DNA of 64,000 bases. Source: Lichenostomus cassidix (Eukaryota > Chordata > Aves > Passeriformes > Meliphagidae). Numbering within the stretch: the first letter of the stretch is position 1; each line of letters begins with the position of its first letter. Positions 1-15,100 of the stretch are shown here, piece after piece. The stretch covers positions 18,014,324 through 18,078,323 of the forward strand of contig CM039182.1 in assembly GCA_008360975.2 (NCBI GenBank), in the 5' to 3' direction. The position numbers and the translations under genes are program-made. The notes under the pieces were generated by a model, which was not told the DNA's origin, made no database searches, and worked only from the letters and a program-made list of their open reading frames with translations.

Positions 1-3000
1 ACAATTGAATTTTTTCTAAGTAATAAATTTCTGACAAAATGTAAAAGGTAAAATGGTTTCAAGGAAGAAAAAAAATTACGTATAAATACTGTTGTTCAAA
101 TTGGTCAGGAAAACCTAAGCCCATATAATTGTGCACATATGCTGAGGAGGAGACTTTTTTTAGTTTCTCAAGCATGAGGCAGCAGAATTTTCATTCATTT
201 GACATGCTAGGCTGAAAACAGAGTCTTCTTTCATTTGACACACTCCCCTGGAAACACACATGCCAGTGAAGGGATTGTGCCAGTTATCAGAAGCTTACAG
301 GAATACATTGTGCTGGTTTGTATTCATTTTCATTTCATGAATTGCTTTAAAATTTAGCAGCATAAAAAAGCATTAAAACACCTTTTTAGCATTATTTTTA
401 GTTCTATGTATTTCCCTGCTGTGCTGTCATTCAGTTTAAATCAACGGAATGTTGTGAGACACATGGCTGCGTTTGCAGCAGAGCAGATCTCTCCTCCTGC
501 CTGCGTGTGCTCAGAGCATTCATCTGTAGACAAGCAGCAAATTTGAGTTTAACTCATTTTACATCCTTGGAAAAGATGAGTGTCATAGAAAGAAGTTCAG
601 GAAAAATAAAGAGTAATTGAACAAAGGTTATGCAGTGAGAAATTTAAGCCAAAACTCAGCTGGTATCTATTAACTATGAAAGTTCACAGATAATGCTTGG
701 TCTTCTGGGAGACACTTGTTTTCCTTCCCTAGAGTTATATTCTTCAGGATTGCCAGCAGGTCCTTCCCACCTCTGGAATTTTCTACAAGATTCTATTTCC
801 CTCATAAATGTTTTTCCACATGCAGACTTGGCAAATTCAGGTATACTTCTTGGAACGAATCTGGTCATGGGGGCTTAAATTAGGACCAGGTTGAAGTGAA
901 TATGTGTGAAGTAAATCTGGGAGTGGTATTGAGGTGGTCTGTGTCAGCCTGTGCTAAACCAAAGAGGGGGTAAAGAATCAGGAAGAAAGGTCACAGCTGT
1001 ATGGTTTCCATCCTAAGGGTTACCTAGAGAGGGGTTGTGGAGTCACAGCAGTCACTGTTCTGTCCCCATATGATAAGGAGGGGATCACCCTGAGTTCTGT
1101 GATCTGCCTAAGGAATGAGGACAGTGGGTATTTAATTGTTGACCTACAGTCATGTTTGTTTGTTCTCTGACACTTTGGGATATTAGTTTTCTCTGAACTT
1201 TGCATGAAGACAAACAAATGGAAAGTAGCAGTGTTGACACAGTGTTTAATAGATGGTGGTAACTTCTGTCCAGTTATCTGCACCTGCTTGTTTGTGAATT
1301 TTGTGAGACAGCCTGTACATCGTGCAGTTTCAAATCACAGTGGAAAAACAAGTGATTGTGAATTTACAAAGCTTACTTTGTTTCTTTTTCTGTACCATTC
1401 TGCTTCAGCTTGTATGCCTGATGCTCACCAGAAGCAAAGTAGTGACTTGTACCCCTTCTTCTACACAGAAGTACTGAATGAAATATTTTATTGGAGAAAC
1501 CATATACATTTGAATTGCTCTAGAATAAAAAAAAAAAAAAGAAAAATCCGAACGCAAAAGTTTCATAACTTTGATTAATAGTTTGGGAAGGCTGAAAAAA
1601 GTCTCATGGAGGCTTGCCTGCACTGAGGTTACTTACAAGTTCAGACTTGAAATACAGTCAGCTGGTGCTCCATACAATTGTTACTTTTTGCCATATAGCT
1701 TCAGTAACATGGCTGTAGAAAATTCTACACAGTCATTCAGCAGCACTGCAATGAAGTAGATATACTGATGTCATTTTCCTTTCACCCATTAACTAGTGAT
1801 TGGACAAACTGCAAGTGAATAGAAAAGTGATTTCTATCTGCATAGTTGGTTCCTGGACCGTGTGCCTTCCCATTGCTAATAAAGATACTGCCACCTATTT
1901 GAAGACATTGGCAGGCATATTTAAAACCCAAGATGAATTGAGCACATTTACTATGTTAGAAGCAGTTGCTAAATTGTAAGTAACTAAGTCTTGTTGTGTA
2001 ACTGCATTGCACTCAAGGGAACAATTTAGGTTTTGAATTGTGTATGTTGGTAAGTGAAAACTATGTAGACATTGATTATTTTTTCCCCTTGACCTAATCA
2101 CTGTTTGCCTATGGCAATATCTGATATGTTATGTGTTCACCAAGAATTGTCTTGGGACTGCAATGAGGCTTTTTTTTTTTTTTTTAGCTTCATTAGTAAT
2201 CATAGTTACATTAGGAATAGAAGGCAATGGAGTAATATACTTGTACTGCATACTACACCAGTTGTTCAATTTATTGTAAATGTGGACATGAGCTCTGTGT
2301 CTGAATTTGTATAGACCGAGGAGACCAGATTTGAAACTTCGTACATCTTGAGCAGGAATTTAATTTTAAAAGAATGGAAGGCAAATGCCCATTTAGATTT
2401 TACATTTATTTTTTGTTGTGAAAATTTCCCTTCTGTGTTCCTACTGCTGTATTTGTAGTATAATGAGAGTACTTTTTGTGGTAATATTAGAGAATATGGA
2501 AATGATGCTGAGTAAAATGAAATTTAATAATGCGTTTTTCATTGTCAGAATTCAACAAGCTGCCAAAAGTACATCATAAATAGGGAGAAGAATGTTTCCT
2601 CTTCTGTTCCACCCTTTGAATCTGACATGTACTGCTCTTTAGACAAAAATGTAAAAGTCCAGCAAAGAGCCTTAAGAAACTTTTAACATTCTGTTGATTC
2701 CTTCAAACAGTAATGTTGTTTCTGTGCTAAAATACTTGTTTGAAATGTGATTATTTTAAAAAAAGTACAAGATTGAACTGTTAACTTCTGCCTAGAAGTC
2801 ATGTAACTAGACATATGGACACTGTTCAGTGACGTGTTGGGAATTGAAAAATGAATACTTGCATATTTGCATGCGTAAGAAGCCAGGCTGTGGCCTACCT
2901 AAGTATAGACTTGTAGTTTTGTATTTCTGAGAACTAATTCTAGCACAAGAGATGTTCAACCTTGGAAGTATGATGATACAATATTGCTTTGAAAGGATGG

Positions 3001-6000
3001 TTATCAGGTAATAGGGTGATGCTCGTGATGTTTGTATCCACATGAGGGTGACAGTGTGGCTGTCTCATTTGCCATAATTAATGGCAAAACCCGCCACCTG
3101 AAGCAGTGTTGGAGAAATCAGTTGAATGCACTTGCTCTCTGTAACATTACCAGCTCCTTCTGCTATTAACTGAGATGCCTATACAGGTTTTTTATTCCCT
3201 TGTTAGATGTAACTGAGATTGAGATTTCTAAATTGTAAACAAACTGATCCAATGTGTTGTTTCTTTAAAACAAGCAAGGCCTTAGTGTGGTCATGGTTTT
3301 CTCTAGTCTTCAGACTTCTGCTGTCATATGTAAAATAATGTCTTAGTCTGCAGGAAATGCCTGCTCTTAACGGAGTCAAGTATCTTAGAACAGCTGAATT
3401 AAATGCAGGAGTGTTTCTTTATTACCTGGAAAATAATCATTCTTTATGGCTTATTTAGAGTCATACACTGGTAGGAAGTTCTGTAGAGATGAGAGTCTTT
3501 TCTCAAAAACCAGCAACTTTTGTTCAGAGCAGGTCCTAGAGGATCTGGAACCTTGCCTGAAGATGCCTAACATTACCCACAGGTAGCATTAATTGGCAAA
3601 ATGCTTGGAACATACAATGTTCCCCCATGTTGTCTTTGGTGATATTGTGGAGAATCGGTTAGCAGGCAGACTTAGTGCTTTAGAAATTGATATATACCAG
3701 TTGTAATGAAATAATTGACAGTAATATTCCATTATTTAATTATTTGTTGATATTATAATACCCTCTTCAACCTTTTAGAGATTTAATTACAATAAGCTTA
3801 TGTGTTGATAAAGATCACTTTCATGATTTAGCTAAAACCATGGCCAGTAAACCATTTCCTGTTTTCTATTTGCAATAGTAGTGTTTAAATAATTATGTTT
3901 TGTTTGAAGACAAACCCATGTTGTTTATGAAGTGACTGACTGGGTTGGTAGATGAGGGGAAACAAAACAATCTCTACATTATTTCTGGTAACTAAGATGA
4001 ACAATCTGGTGTTGTAAATTTATACATTTTTATTTCAACTTTGCAAGGTGAAACAACATAAATATTTAAGCAACTTTATTATTTCAGAGTTGTCTTGGGA
4101 TCTTTTGCTTTGCTTAAGCATTGAACAGATAAACTGCCTTTTGTCCTGATTTGTTACACAAATAATCCTGCTGCTCCCAAATAATACTAAAGTTTCAGTT
4201 CTTCAGATACAGCTGAAAACACTGTACCTTTTTTTGCTTGTTCCTTGTTTGAAGTAATTGGAAGAATACTGCAGAACAACTCTTTAATATGCTTTTATCA
4301 AATTTTTAACTGTTAATCATAAGTGCTCCAAAAATAACACCAAGCACATCTAAATGTGTGGTAGAGAAGGAATAAGTTGTGGTTTATCCAAAATACAACT
4401 CTGGAGGTACTCCTTTGTCGAGGTTATCATGGTCTCAATCCCTAATTTTTAAAAGATATTTTTGCATTGCATTTTCACATGTATTTAGTATAATTTTATT
4501 AAGTCTACGTCTCAAATCTATTCTTTGCGCTTAGAATAGATATTTTGTCACTGTCTCTTCCTTCCCCTTAGCTGAGAGTTAAAAATAAACCTATGAAACA
4601 ATGGCAATGTGAAACAACTCATTGGCAGTAATCAAGCTGGAAGCAAGCTGCTGTTCAAGCAGAGGAGTTCTGCTTTGGTGTGCACATGCCTTACAAGTAG
4701 CTGTTGAAAATGGAAAAATTGAAAAATGCATATGGGTTTTTTTCAGGAGAAATCTTCCTTTCAGTAATAAAAGCATCTTACTTTGCCAGATAAGAAACTA
4801 TGGAAACTTTGGTCTTGTATTAGGAGAAAATACCAACTTCCTTAAAATACAGTTTCAATGCTGAATTTTCTCAAATTCTGCATTTTCCCCTGCTTTTCTC
4901 CTTCCCCTCATTTAGTCTTTCTCTATTATTTGCTCTGGGCCCAAACTTGTATATGGCATTTTAATAGCCTTATGTTATAAAACTGAAAATTTTAGAATGA
5001 AAATAATGATTTGTAATAAAAAGCCTGACAGACTAATTACAGTATTGCATTAATTATTATCTTATTTCACTCTGTTCCACAGCTAATTCAGATCTGGGTT
5101 TTCATGGTTTTTTTAGTCCTTGTTTACACTGTAATTTTGAGAGAGAGAATATACTTACGAACAATATATTTAAAATCAAGAAATAAAAATTGTCAGATAA
5201 ATAGTTGATTTCTGAAATGTTGCCTTGGACATATTAGCAATAGGATGCAAGTAGTTCTGTTTAAATGTTATGCTTTGTGGATCTTCTGGTGAGGGTAACA
5301 CCTATATAATGTAGAATACAACTCTTGAGTCTTCATTTCTGGATATCTTTATAGCATGTACTAAATAGCACTCATTAATTCAGAAATTTGCCTTTGTGCC
5401 GCTAAGTTGGTACATCATTTTGTGTTTTGAGGGTTTTTTTTTTTTCTCCCAAAATGTGTGCAATTCTTATAATGGTTAAGGTATAGATTGATGTCAGTGC
5501 TACAGTATAGCTCCAAGACTGCAATTTGGAGCTACTTTAGAAAAATACAATTCTTTAGACATGGTGAAGCTGAAGTTGAATGGAAGTCCTATTAGGAGTG
5601 AATTGCATGTAAATATTAATAAGGGAAGAGTTCCTAGCAAATCCTGAGTTTGGGAAATTGAGCATGATAATTTGCTGAAATTATGTCTGTCTTGAAGATA
5701 TGCAGATGCAATAATTTTCAGTTTTCATTTGAACTTTTAAATGGTGCAGAAGCTGCCTGGGTTAGGTTTTAAGCAAGAAAGTGTTTGGAAGTATTGGCAA
5801 ATGTCGTTGTAATGGATGTATGGTAATGAAGGGAGTTAAGATGAAAGATGAATTGGACTGAATGGCTGTTATATCATTTAGGCTGGGCTGGTTGCAGGTT
5901 TGGTTGTTAGAAGTCTCAAATTGCATTGCCTTGGTTCCTACACTTGGTTGGCTGTCTTCAGATCTTAAAAAGTTCAGGGAATCAGTTTCTGACAATTTGC

Positions 6001-6020
6001 TTTGTTTTCCTTTTTTTCAG
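1..6020 (+). other. DNAJC1: DNAJC1 intron 1 (3' part)
   Basis: The stretch is AT-rich with many stops in all frames. No CpG-rich promoter or exon with a signal peptide is visible, so exon 1 lies before base 1. I recognise no transposon here. Small items only: a T-run near 2169-2185, an A-run near 1529-1541, and two loosely similar copies of catttgacaya near 196-245. Short open frames such as 1204-1578 (124 codons) have no family resemblance I can see. Confidence 0.85.
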
Positions 6021-6122
6021 GATGCTTCATCTGCAGATATTCGGAAAGCATATCGAAAACTTTCTCTGATTTTACACCCAGATAAGAATAAAGATGAAAA
6101 TGCGGAAATACAGTTTAGGCAA
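6021..6122 (+). CDS. DNAJC1: DNAJC1 exon 2: J-domain helix II, HPD motif, start of helix III
   Basis: The exon has 34 complete codons, starting [15 protein letters not shown] and ending with Q, phase 0 at both ends. The acceptor is a T-rich tract ending in cag. The donor is gtaagt. The HPD tripeptide, essential for stimulating Hsp70 ATPase, is at 6075-6083. KNKDEN follows it as usual in J loops. The open frame also runs upstream to 5862, but that part is intron: the tract tttttttcag and the known family boundary place the exon start at 6021. Read-through past the donor would stop within about 40 bp. Confidence 0.97.
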
Positions 6123-9100
6123 GTAAGTGCAATGTGTGACACTGAAAGCTTTAGGGGAAAATAAAATCAGAATTTTTATCTTGGTGTCATTTTAGTAAGA
6201 ACACTGGTACACCTTTAAATTAATAAGTTAAACATTGAATTACATTTTTGCTGATGTATCTCGATTAAAACCAAGTACACTTTTTTGGCATTTACTTGTT
6301 CAATAACTTGTATTTAGTATTTATCTGTATATTAAAAAAAATCTTGAACATAATACTTACACTCTTGGGAGGAAAATATATTTTGCACCTTCAAAAGCAG
6401 TGGGGAAGGTTTCTGATCAGTTCTCAACACAAGTCCTAGATAGGCATAATTTAATGAAAATACTTCATTTTAGTTATTTTCACCCTTTGAATATTTATAA
6501 GTGAAAATACATGACTTTGTAATTAGCTCTACCTCTAAAAATGTACCTCAGGCTACATACAGCTTAGTTAATTTTAGTAAGATCTTTAGGATGAAACAGG
6601 TGATACCTACTTTTAAGGTATAACTGAGACAAGACTCAGTTTGACAGATGTGAGCATGGGAAGAAAGCCTTGTGTAAGAGTTGCTTGCTTGTGTCTGATG
6701 ACACTTTGTATATGAATATATTACTGTTTCTTTTGCATGCTAGGTTTGCAACTTAGTGGGGTAGGGAAAATGAAAACTAGCAAAGGTCGTTTGTTGGCAA
6801 ATCTAAATGTGATGCTACTGTTTAAACTTTATAAATTCAGTCATAAAGTAAAACCTTTGTGTGTTTGTTTTCTTTTTCATTTTTTTGTTTGCTTTAGTTG
6901 GTGGCCATCTATGAGGTTTTAAAGGATGAAGAAAGGAGGCTGAGGTGAGTTAAATTGCACAGGTTTTTAAATAAAACATTCGTATCAGTGCTATATTCAA
7001 GTTCTGTTTGACTTAGCTGTAATGCTTCAGATGATTCTTTTTTTCATAATTAAAGTTTGTAATTCCTATGTAATTGTTTAATTAAAGATTGTTTGTGGCT
7101 TAAAGTGCAAGGTGGTATTTTTACGACGTACTGTTTTTTCTCCTTTAAAACTAGTACTTGAAAGAACTTTGAAAGCTAGCTGTTATTTCAAGCAATTTTT
7201 TAAAATACTTAACAATTATATTAGCTTTTTTGCTCAGTTGTCAATTACTTCATTAAAAACTGTGATAAAAAAAATATTGGCCACTTATTCAACTGTCAGG
7301 GATGCTTCCCTGTGTCAGTAAAAGGCTTATTGCATGATATTTAGGGATTATTTTCATTGTATGTTGTCTTCAGAATTGTTTTCTGTTGCTTAGTTCATAG
7401 GGTCTCTTTTTCTTTCAGATGTATTATCTCTAATAGTGCAAACTTTGATACAGATAGTATATTTGTTAAATAAATGCTAGTTGTCCTTGCTGCTTCAGGA
7501 GTGGTTCCAGCAGTATGTGAAGGGGTAGGATAAAGAACTGGAAGCCTGGGGCTAATCTGCTTTCTGCAAGACTATTTTGAACTTCTTTTCTTTTTCTTTT
7601 TTTAAACAAATAGGAATTTTGACCAATGATTACCACAAAAACTGAGACACTGAAAGACTTTTGCTTTTGGGTTGGAGTTTTAGTAAATCATCTTTCAGCT
7701 TACAAGTCTTTAAATGGGGTTTTATGAGACATTTCTTGAAGGGATTTTGGCTTTGTAGATGTCTTGGCAGGAGTCCAGGGTTTATAGTACAGATTATCTA
7801 CTTTTTTTTATAATCCCCTCTTCAAGTGTCATGAAAATGTTCTTCATAGAAGCACTTTTGGAAATTTGTGGGTTTATTTCATCCATCTAAGGAGAATTTA
7901 ATTGTGAAGTTACACTCAAGGAAAGTAAAAAAAAACATTAGGGAAATGATTTCAGGCCACTTAAAGTGAGTTATGCCCCAGATCTTCCCAACTTTTTGTT
8001 AATAGCATTGTTTACGTGCACTTCAGGGTGTTGCCTCTCTGGAGCTTAGTTCCATCATGGAACTTGTAGGAATATCCTTGCAGCTGTAATAGAAGCTTTT
8101 TGCATGAAACTGTGATGCAGTAGCTTGCAAAAATTATGGTTTAAGCCTTGCATACATTACAAATGTGACTGTCTTACTCAAATACTGTTAATTAGTGCAG
8201 CAGTGATTACAGATAAGAAGTTAAAGCAGCAGTAGAGTGTTCCAATTTAGATTGATTAAATTGTCACTAACTTATTTTGTACATAAACAATGTCTTTCTG
8301 GCACAATGTGGGTATATGGTTGACACTGTTTTTATAGTTGAATAAATAGAAATGTAGTGGATTAAACAATGTTTACCTTCAGAGCATTTGCTGGAAATAA
8401 TATGCAGAATTTAGAAGTACCATGTAGAGCAGAGATATGTGGTCTCATTGCTTTGAGAAGCCCTGTATTGATCAGGTTTATTGCACAGTCTAATGATAAT
8501 CTCTCAGCTCAGCTCATAAACAGAGGGTGGCCTGTTGTGTCTCCTGTAAGGCGCTGTTATAGCACATCTCTAATCCAAGTCTTCAGTAAGTGTGATAGGA
8601 GCTTCTTCCCCTCTTATACTGGTTCTGTTGAAAGGTAACTTGAGACTTACTCAGAACTGTGCAGCAAAGGAAAAGGTGGGAATTACTGCTTTTTGGATTC
8701 TTTCTACTTTAAATGCTGATATTAGGCTTTGAATTGTGTGAGGTGATGGCCATAGTGGAATAGGCTCAGAGCTTACTGTCATGCCCCTGCACAGAAATTG
8801 TGCTGCAGCCTTGTACTGGTAGCTGAGCTGGGAATCCCTCCACAACTGGACACCTAAATGGTTTGGGGCAGAGGTTTACACCACCAAGAGAAGAGCGAGA
8901 TGCAGGCTTCTACCTCTGTGCAGTGAAGTCAGCTGTGCTTGCCTCTTACTGTTCATCCCAAAAGTGATGTAATCCTGCATCATTCCTGGTGTGTGTACGG
9001 AGAGTGGAGCCAGGAAAGGCAGGTCCTGCGCTGTATGAGAGAGTGATGAACTCATTTTGAAACAATAAAACCCCTTCTCCGTGAATGTCATTCTTGGTGA

Positions 9101-12100
9101 ATGTCAGAGGTGTTGTTTGTTTGTGTGGGTACATAAATGGTGTTTTAAAAAGGCAGATCAATTGCCCAACTGTATGTAATTATTTTTCTAAAATCTTTGT
9201 GTTTTCTTGTTTATCAGTGAATTTTTACTTATCCAATGGCAGAAGCATTTCTTAAAATATTTCGGTTCCTCTACTGATAATGACAGTACTGGCCTTTAAA
9301 AATGTGGTTTTCTTTTTTGAGAAATTATATAATTGTTGAAGTATGCTAGTATCATTAGTAGTACAGAATATAGTAATATTACCATGTTAGTACTTCTCTC
9401 TTACACACTTTTGAGTGATACATGATCAAAACATTCATATATTCTGACAATAAACATACATGCAGCACCATTTCATGTAGCACTGATTAACATTAAATTA
9501 AACATACATGCAGCAGAACACAATATTTTATGTTCTGTATACACACTCCAGTGTGAAATTCTACAGAAAATTTTATCTTTAGGGTATGTAGAGATTGGTG
9601 CATTTCCTGAAATACACTTCACCTTTAGGGCATTTATAGGTAAATCAATTTGACAGTGATAAATTTTATTAGCCTTTGATTATCTTACTTTATGAAAAAA
9701 TAGATAGTTTAATGCAGTTCTGTTAATTTTAGTTGGACAAAAAAAAATCTTAGATCTTAGTTTCATTGTTTGTCACCTTTTTAAGAAGTTTTTTTCACCT
9801 ACCAGGCTTATTCTCTGTAACAACATTGGCTTGATTACAGGAAACATTTGCAAAGGAATCAAGATATACTTGTTTAAAGTAAGAAAGGTGTCTATCTTAG
9901 TTCTCATTAATAGTTAAATGTCAGTATTCATAGGTATAAATTGTTCTGGCTGACATTGTGCTGGATGTCTTTAACAGTTTTAGGAAAATAGGCCTCCCAA
10001 AATAAAAAAACCCAGTGCAATCTTCCCATAGTTCAGAATAGTTCTCATTAATTCAAGATTATAGTATATGATCTATATCAGATCTCTGAAATTATTTGAA
10101 ATATGCAATGCAGTGGCTCTCTTAAAGGGAAAAGTAAATTATATTAAGATTGATGATACTGTAATTAGTTACTACAGTTAATAGATTTTTTACTTGCAAT
10201 GTAATTAATTCACAAAGAACTTTAAAAATTATTATACAAAACTTTACAGAAAAAAAATGTTAATAATCTTGCAATTTGTTACTTTTAGTACAGGATTACC
10301 AAATATTTTACAGACTGCTGAGATTTAAAATAAATATTCAACATAGTTTTAAATGGGGAATGTTTTTGGCTTTTTGTTTCTGAACTGGTGTTTGGGGTTT
10401 TTGTAGCTTTTTGACTGCTACATTTCAGAAACAACTGGTAGGCATACTCATATGTGAAAAATTTGCTGTATTCTGTGTACATATGTTTGTGGGAAAAAAC
10501 CTGCACCTCTATCTTTTCAGCTTGTTTTTTTCCTTACATAGAGTTACAATTAATATAGCTTGCCAAAAGAATGCTTTGTAATTAAATTTCAAATGTAGTT
10601 CTTGATGCACACGGATTAACTGTCTTTCATAGTTAATATAAGTGTCTATACAGGAATTCTTTAATGAGAAACTTGCTTTTAATTAAATCACATTCTAAAT
10701 TTGAAAATCAAGATTTAAAAATTATGGAAGCTTCTGAGTTTCAGTAGGATCATTTTCCAGTTGAAAACCTAAAAATCATTGATATCTTTATTTTTCAAAT
10801 ACAGAGCTTAATTACTATTGAAAGCAGTGATTTATCTTTTAACAGTATATATTCTAAAAAGTGGGTTATAATAGAAGCTATCTTCCCTTAAAATGGCCAG
10901 TCGTGTGAGCCATAATGCTCATTGATAGTAAAATCAATAGAGCATTGATTCTGAGACTTAATCCTTGGAGACTGTTGTTCAGAACAGCGGACATAGCCTA
11001 GTAAATACCGAGTGCTGTTTAAAGCACTTAATGCAAGAGCTTCTGCTGGCTTCATTTATTTTTTCCTTAATAGATAATTTATAATAGAACATGGTTGCCA
11101 AATGTTAGTTTGAAATCTTGGTTTACATATTACTGTGTTGTTACCTTCAGCATATATGGACTTGATTTAATCAGTAGCCACTTTTTCAGTACATCAATTA
11201 ACGACCCGTAGTATATAAGAAGGCAATGGCTTAATAAATGTATATTAGTAGTTTTTAAAAATCCTGATTCTACACGTATTTCTCTGAAGATTTAAAAGGA
11301 AGAACATATTATGTAAAACCTTGCTATCAACCTAATTTATTTTTTAAATGGTTCTGTTTCTCAAATATTAGCTTCTATTATCATTATCTATTATCTAAAA
11401 TCTTGTAAATGTGTTCTTTTTTAAAGGCTAAAACTTCTAAGAAATAAAACTTATTTCTTAAACAAAAGTTAATTAGAAGTTTTAATTTTAAAATAACATC
11501 ATTAGCAATTTTTCTGAACAGAGTTTATATTACGGTGTCAGTAGTTTGCTCTGACTTACTGGGAAAGGAAAAAAGTTACTAGTTCAAATTTTGCAATGCT
11601 AGATGTTAACCTTAGTATTCTCAGAGTTATGATGGAAGATAGAATTTTGTGATATGAATTTTAGTTCTGGTATTGTTCAGAACACAGCAGAATCCTGAGG
11701 TGTTAAATCTTTTATGTAGAAATAGTGCCAGCTTGAGCAAATGTTTTATCAGAAGTCAGCTTTTCAGATACGCACCATATGAAAGTACGTTTTTTAATTG
11801 AAAACCACTGCTTCTTTTTCTGCTTAAAAAAGGAATTTGCTTGTGGAAATTTTTTTTTAGTACATCTCCAAGGTATCAATTTAATAACTATCAAAGTAGC
11901 TAGTGCAGTTGTTGCATTTAAATTGATTTACATGTCAAGACTGGCAGTTTAGCAGCTGCGCTATTATTCCTGGATTGGTCAATTTACTTGAGAAAAACCT
12001 ACTACTGAGTTCTACTGACCTGCATGACAATATAGGCCCTATTTCTATTCCTGTAATTAGGCCTGCGACTAACTCAGAATATTTTTAATTAAAATATTTT

Positions 12101-15100
12101 GGTCAATGTGTTGCACCAAATTAGGCCTTTCAGTGCAGATTTAATTCTGGAAACAGTGTGATTAGAATATGTAATGAGTTGTGTTCAATTTAAGATTAAC
12201 AGGTTGTGCATCTTGAACATGCAGGTTTTTGAGTTTACTGTAGAGATTTTTGTGTGAAACTTTACTCTGAAAAGTTAATTTAAAAACATCTGGTTTGCAT
12301 GTCTGTGATTTATTTTTAAATTGATCATATACTGTAAATATAAGACCTCAGACATACTAAGATATTTCAAGACATTTGTGTGAAGGAAAAGGGATTATCA
12401 GAGAATGGTTTCTGTAAAATTAGTAGTGTTAGTAATTAAATAGTTTTAAAATAGTTTGATTTTGAAGACAATGTTTCAAATAGAAAATCAAAAACTGGTG
12501 AATTTTGTTTTTAAACATCAATATCAAACCCCTGACTTAGACTCTTATCTTACAAAGAAGGGATGGTAAGTCTGGCATGTTTTTACCTAATGGATTTTGT
12601 GGTACTAAAGGATAAAAACAAGAAGCAGACATACCTCTCCCTTCCCCCCAGCACTTGTGCTTTTAATTTGTAAAAGAAAAAAGGATTTGCAGTGTTTGAG
12701 ATGTTTGTTCTTGGCTACCTACGTAGTGGGTTGTTATTTACTTCGATCGTGGAGACCTGCCCACTGATTACTGAGCATGTAGAACACATTGACATTTCTG
12801 GAAGTCTCTTACTTCAAAAGTGAATGAACTTGGAGGGGCAGGGGGGTGAGTGTTGCAGGACCATTTGAATTTTTTTTTTTTCCCCTGCCCCAGCGTTTGG
12901 TTCTGGATTCTGTTTGTTTCCACGTGCAAGCCTATCTGCTGACAAAACAAGGCATTGCTCTCTAAAAAAAATTACTAAATGATCTTTTGTGTGTATGTTA
13001 TTCAAGCACTCTGTGGATTATCTTTTGTTTTATAATTGGATGGCTTGGCTTACTTCATTTTTAGCTCTCCATGAAAGCCTGTTATATTTGCTACTGTAGG
13101 TATGATGATATTCTGATCAATGGACTACCAGATTGGCGACAGCCTGTGTTCTACTACAGGCGGGTGAGAAAAATGAGCAATGCTGAGCTGGCATTACTCT
13201 TGTTCATTATACTCACAGTGGGTCATTATGCTGTGGTTTGGTCAATCTACCTGGAAAAACAGCTGGTAAGTATTGGTAATAAATCAAACTTGCTTCAATT
13301 ATTAGTATTAAATTTCCTGCAGAAGTTTGCATTTTACAGAGATCTCTACCACTTCCCCTGATTTGAATTTGGATTTTTCATATTTTAAAGGGATTATATT
13401 TAAAATGGTGATAATTACAGAATGAGATATTCAGCATCTTAGAAACAATAATCTAAAAACTGCTTAATTTTGCTACAAGTGGTAATAAACTGCAAGAGCT
13501 GTTCCTTTTGATTTAGCTGGAAGGAAGAAGAGAAATAAAAAGTCTTCTATCAGTTGTTGATGCAGAATCATATCATATTGTAGCCATATCTGTGGTTTAA
13601 AAATAATCGGGTTTCATTCATTGAAAAGTCATGCTTGCTTTGCCTTTGTTCTAAGCTAAATGCTTTTTTGTTTTGGGTTTTCCTTAATGAGGTGAGAGTT
13701 GGTAAGCAGTAAAAAAAAATTATTTTTTGATAATTTTATTTTTTGTCATATAAAAGTCTGTTGCACTTCATAGACTAAGAAAAAAAACCCCAAGTATAAC
13801 TTGAAAAATATTCATACATTAGCATCTATTTACTTTTTTTATTTTCCACTGCATTATTGAAGTTGATGAATGAGAAAGGAGGCAAGTTGAATGCTTTCTC
13901 CTCTTAGAAAACTTTGATTGCTATGGAGATACACATGAGTGACAGAACTGGACTTCGTGTGTGTTTAAAGACTGGATACCATGGCAACAGTTATTGTTAA
14001 GATAGATCATTTTACTTAATCATGTAGGACCCCAGATGCATTTGCATAAATGCTACTCTACTGTTTACCCTTCACAGAAGAGTCCCAGTAACATTTGTGG
14101 TTTACATGCTAATGATAACCTGTAACCGTAGTTCTTTCTACATCAAGGATGAACTGCTTAGCAGAAAAAAGAGGGAGAAGAAGAAAAAAACAGGCGGCAG
14201 GAGTACAGATGAAGCCAAACTTGCTGCTCTAGACAAAAATGAAAGGTGGGAAGGAACTCTCTTGTTTTCTGCATTTTAAAACATCCTGTCAGCTACTGAT
14301 TTAGTTCTATCATTTTCTTTTTGCATCTTTGAAATACTCTGTGAGAAAAATAACTGTATTTGTCGTAACAGCCATTGCTGATATAAAGTATGTCAGTGTA
14401 GATTTGTTTTCAGGTTTGGCTTTGTAAATAAACATGGGGAGTTTGTTCAGTAGATCAATAATCATTGAAAGATTAAGGCTGAATTAAAAGCATCTGGTTT
14501 ATAAAAGGGTATTATTTCTACAAGTTGATTTTAGAAGATTTTAGAACTTTTTCCTTTCTTTCTCTCTAAGGGTTTTTGCCTTTGATTACAGTTAACAAAT
14601 TTCAATTTATTTGAGCTTTAATTTATTGCTGTACCAAGAAAGGAGTTTTTATGGGGTTTTAATGCTTGTCTGATTAAATGCTTTTTATCTGATTGACTTA
14701 AAAATGAGCATGTTGGTCAAGGCTTCTAACACATTGTTTGTCAAGGAACACATAGGGAAATAGGGACTTTCAGGACACTCCAAAAGATACCACCATTTCT
14801 TCTATTGATTCATAGAAAGAAATAAAGGGTTTAAATAGTTCACACAGCAGGGGCATGAACTGGATCAATGAGGGATGGAGATCAGAGACCATTCTGCCTG
14901 TCGTCTTTGCTGATGACATCAGTGAGTAATGCTCCAGTGAACTGCAAATGACATTAATTTTTATGTATTGTTTTGTTTATGCTACAGTCTTCATATCTGG
15001 TTGTCAGCACTTGTGAACATTGGTTGAGGCTTGAGTGGTTTTTTGGTTTGGTTTCTTACTTAAACTGAAGTGATTATGTGGCTTATGAATTTATTTTCTT

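Noticed and set aside
1204..1578. Plus-strand open frame of 124 codons in intron 1
   Set aside because: It has no recognisable motif, ends in a lysine-rich stretch caused by an A-run, and has no splice or promoter context.
5862..6020. Upstream extension of the open frame before DNAJC1 exon 2
   Set aside because: The T-rich tract ending in cag at 6020 and the known domain boundary show it is intron; the extension does not resemble J-domain helix I.
13266..13361. Downstream extension of the open frame after DNAJC1 exon 4
   Set aside because: It follows a consensus gtaagt donor, and the next conserved residues (DELLSRKK) are in exon 5.
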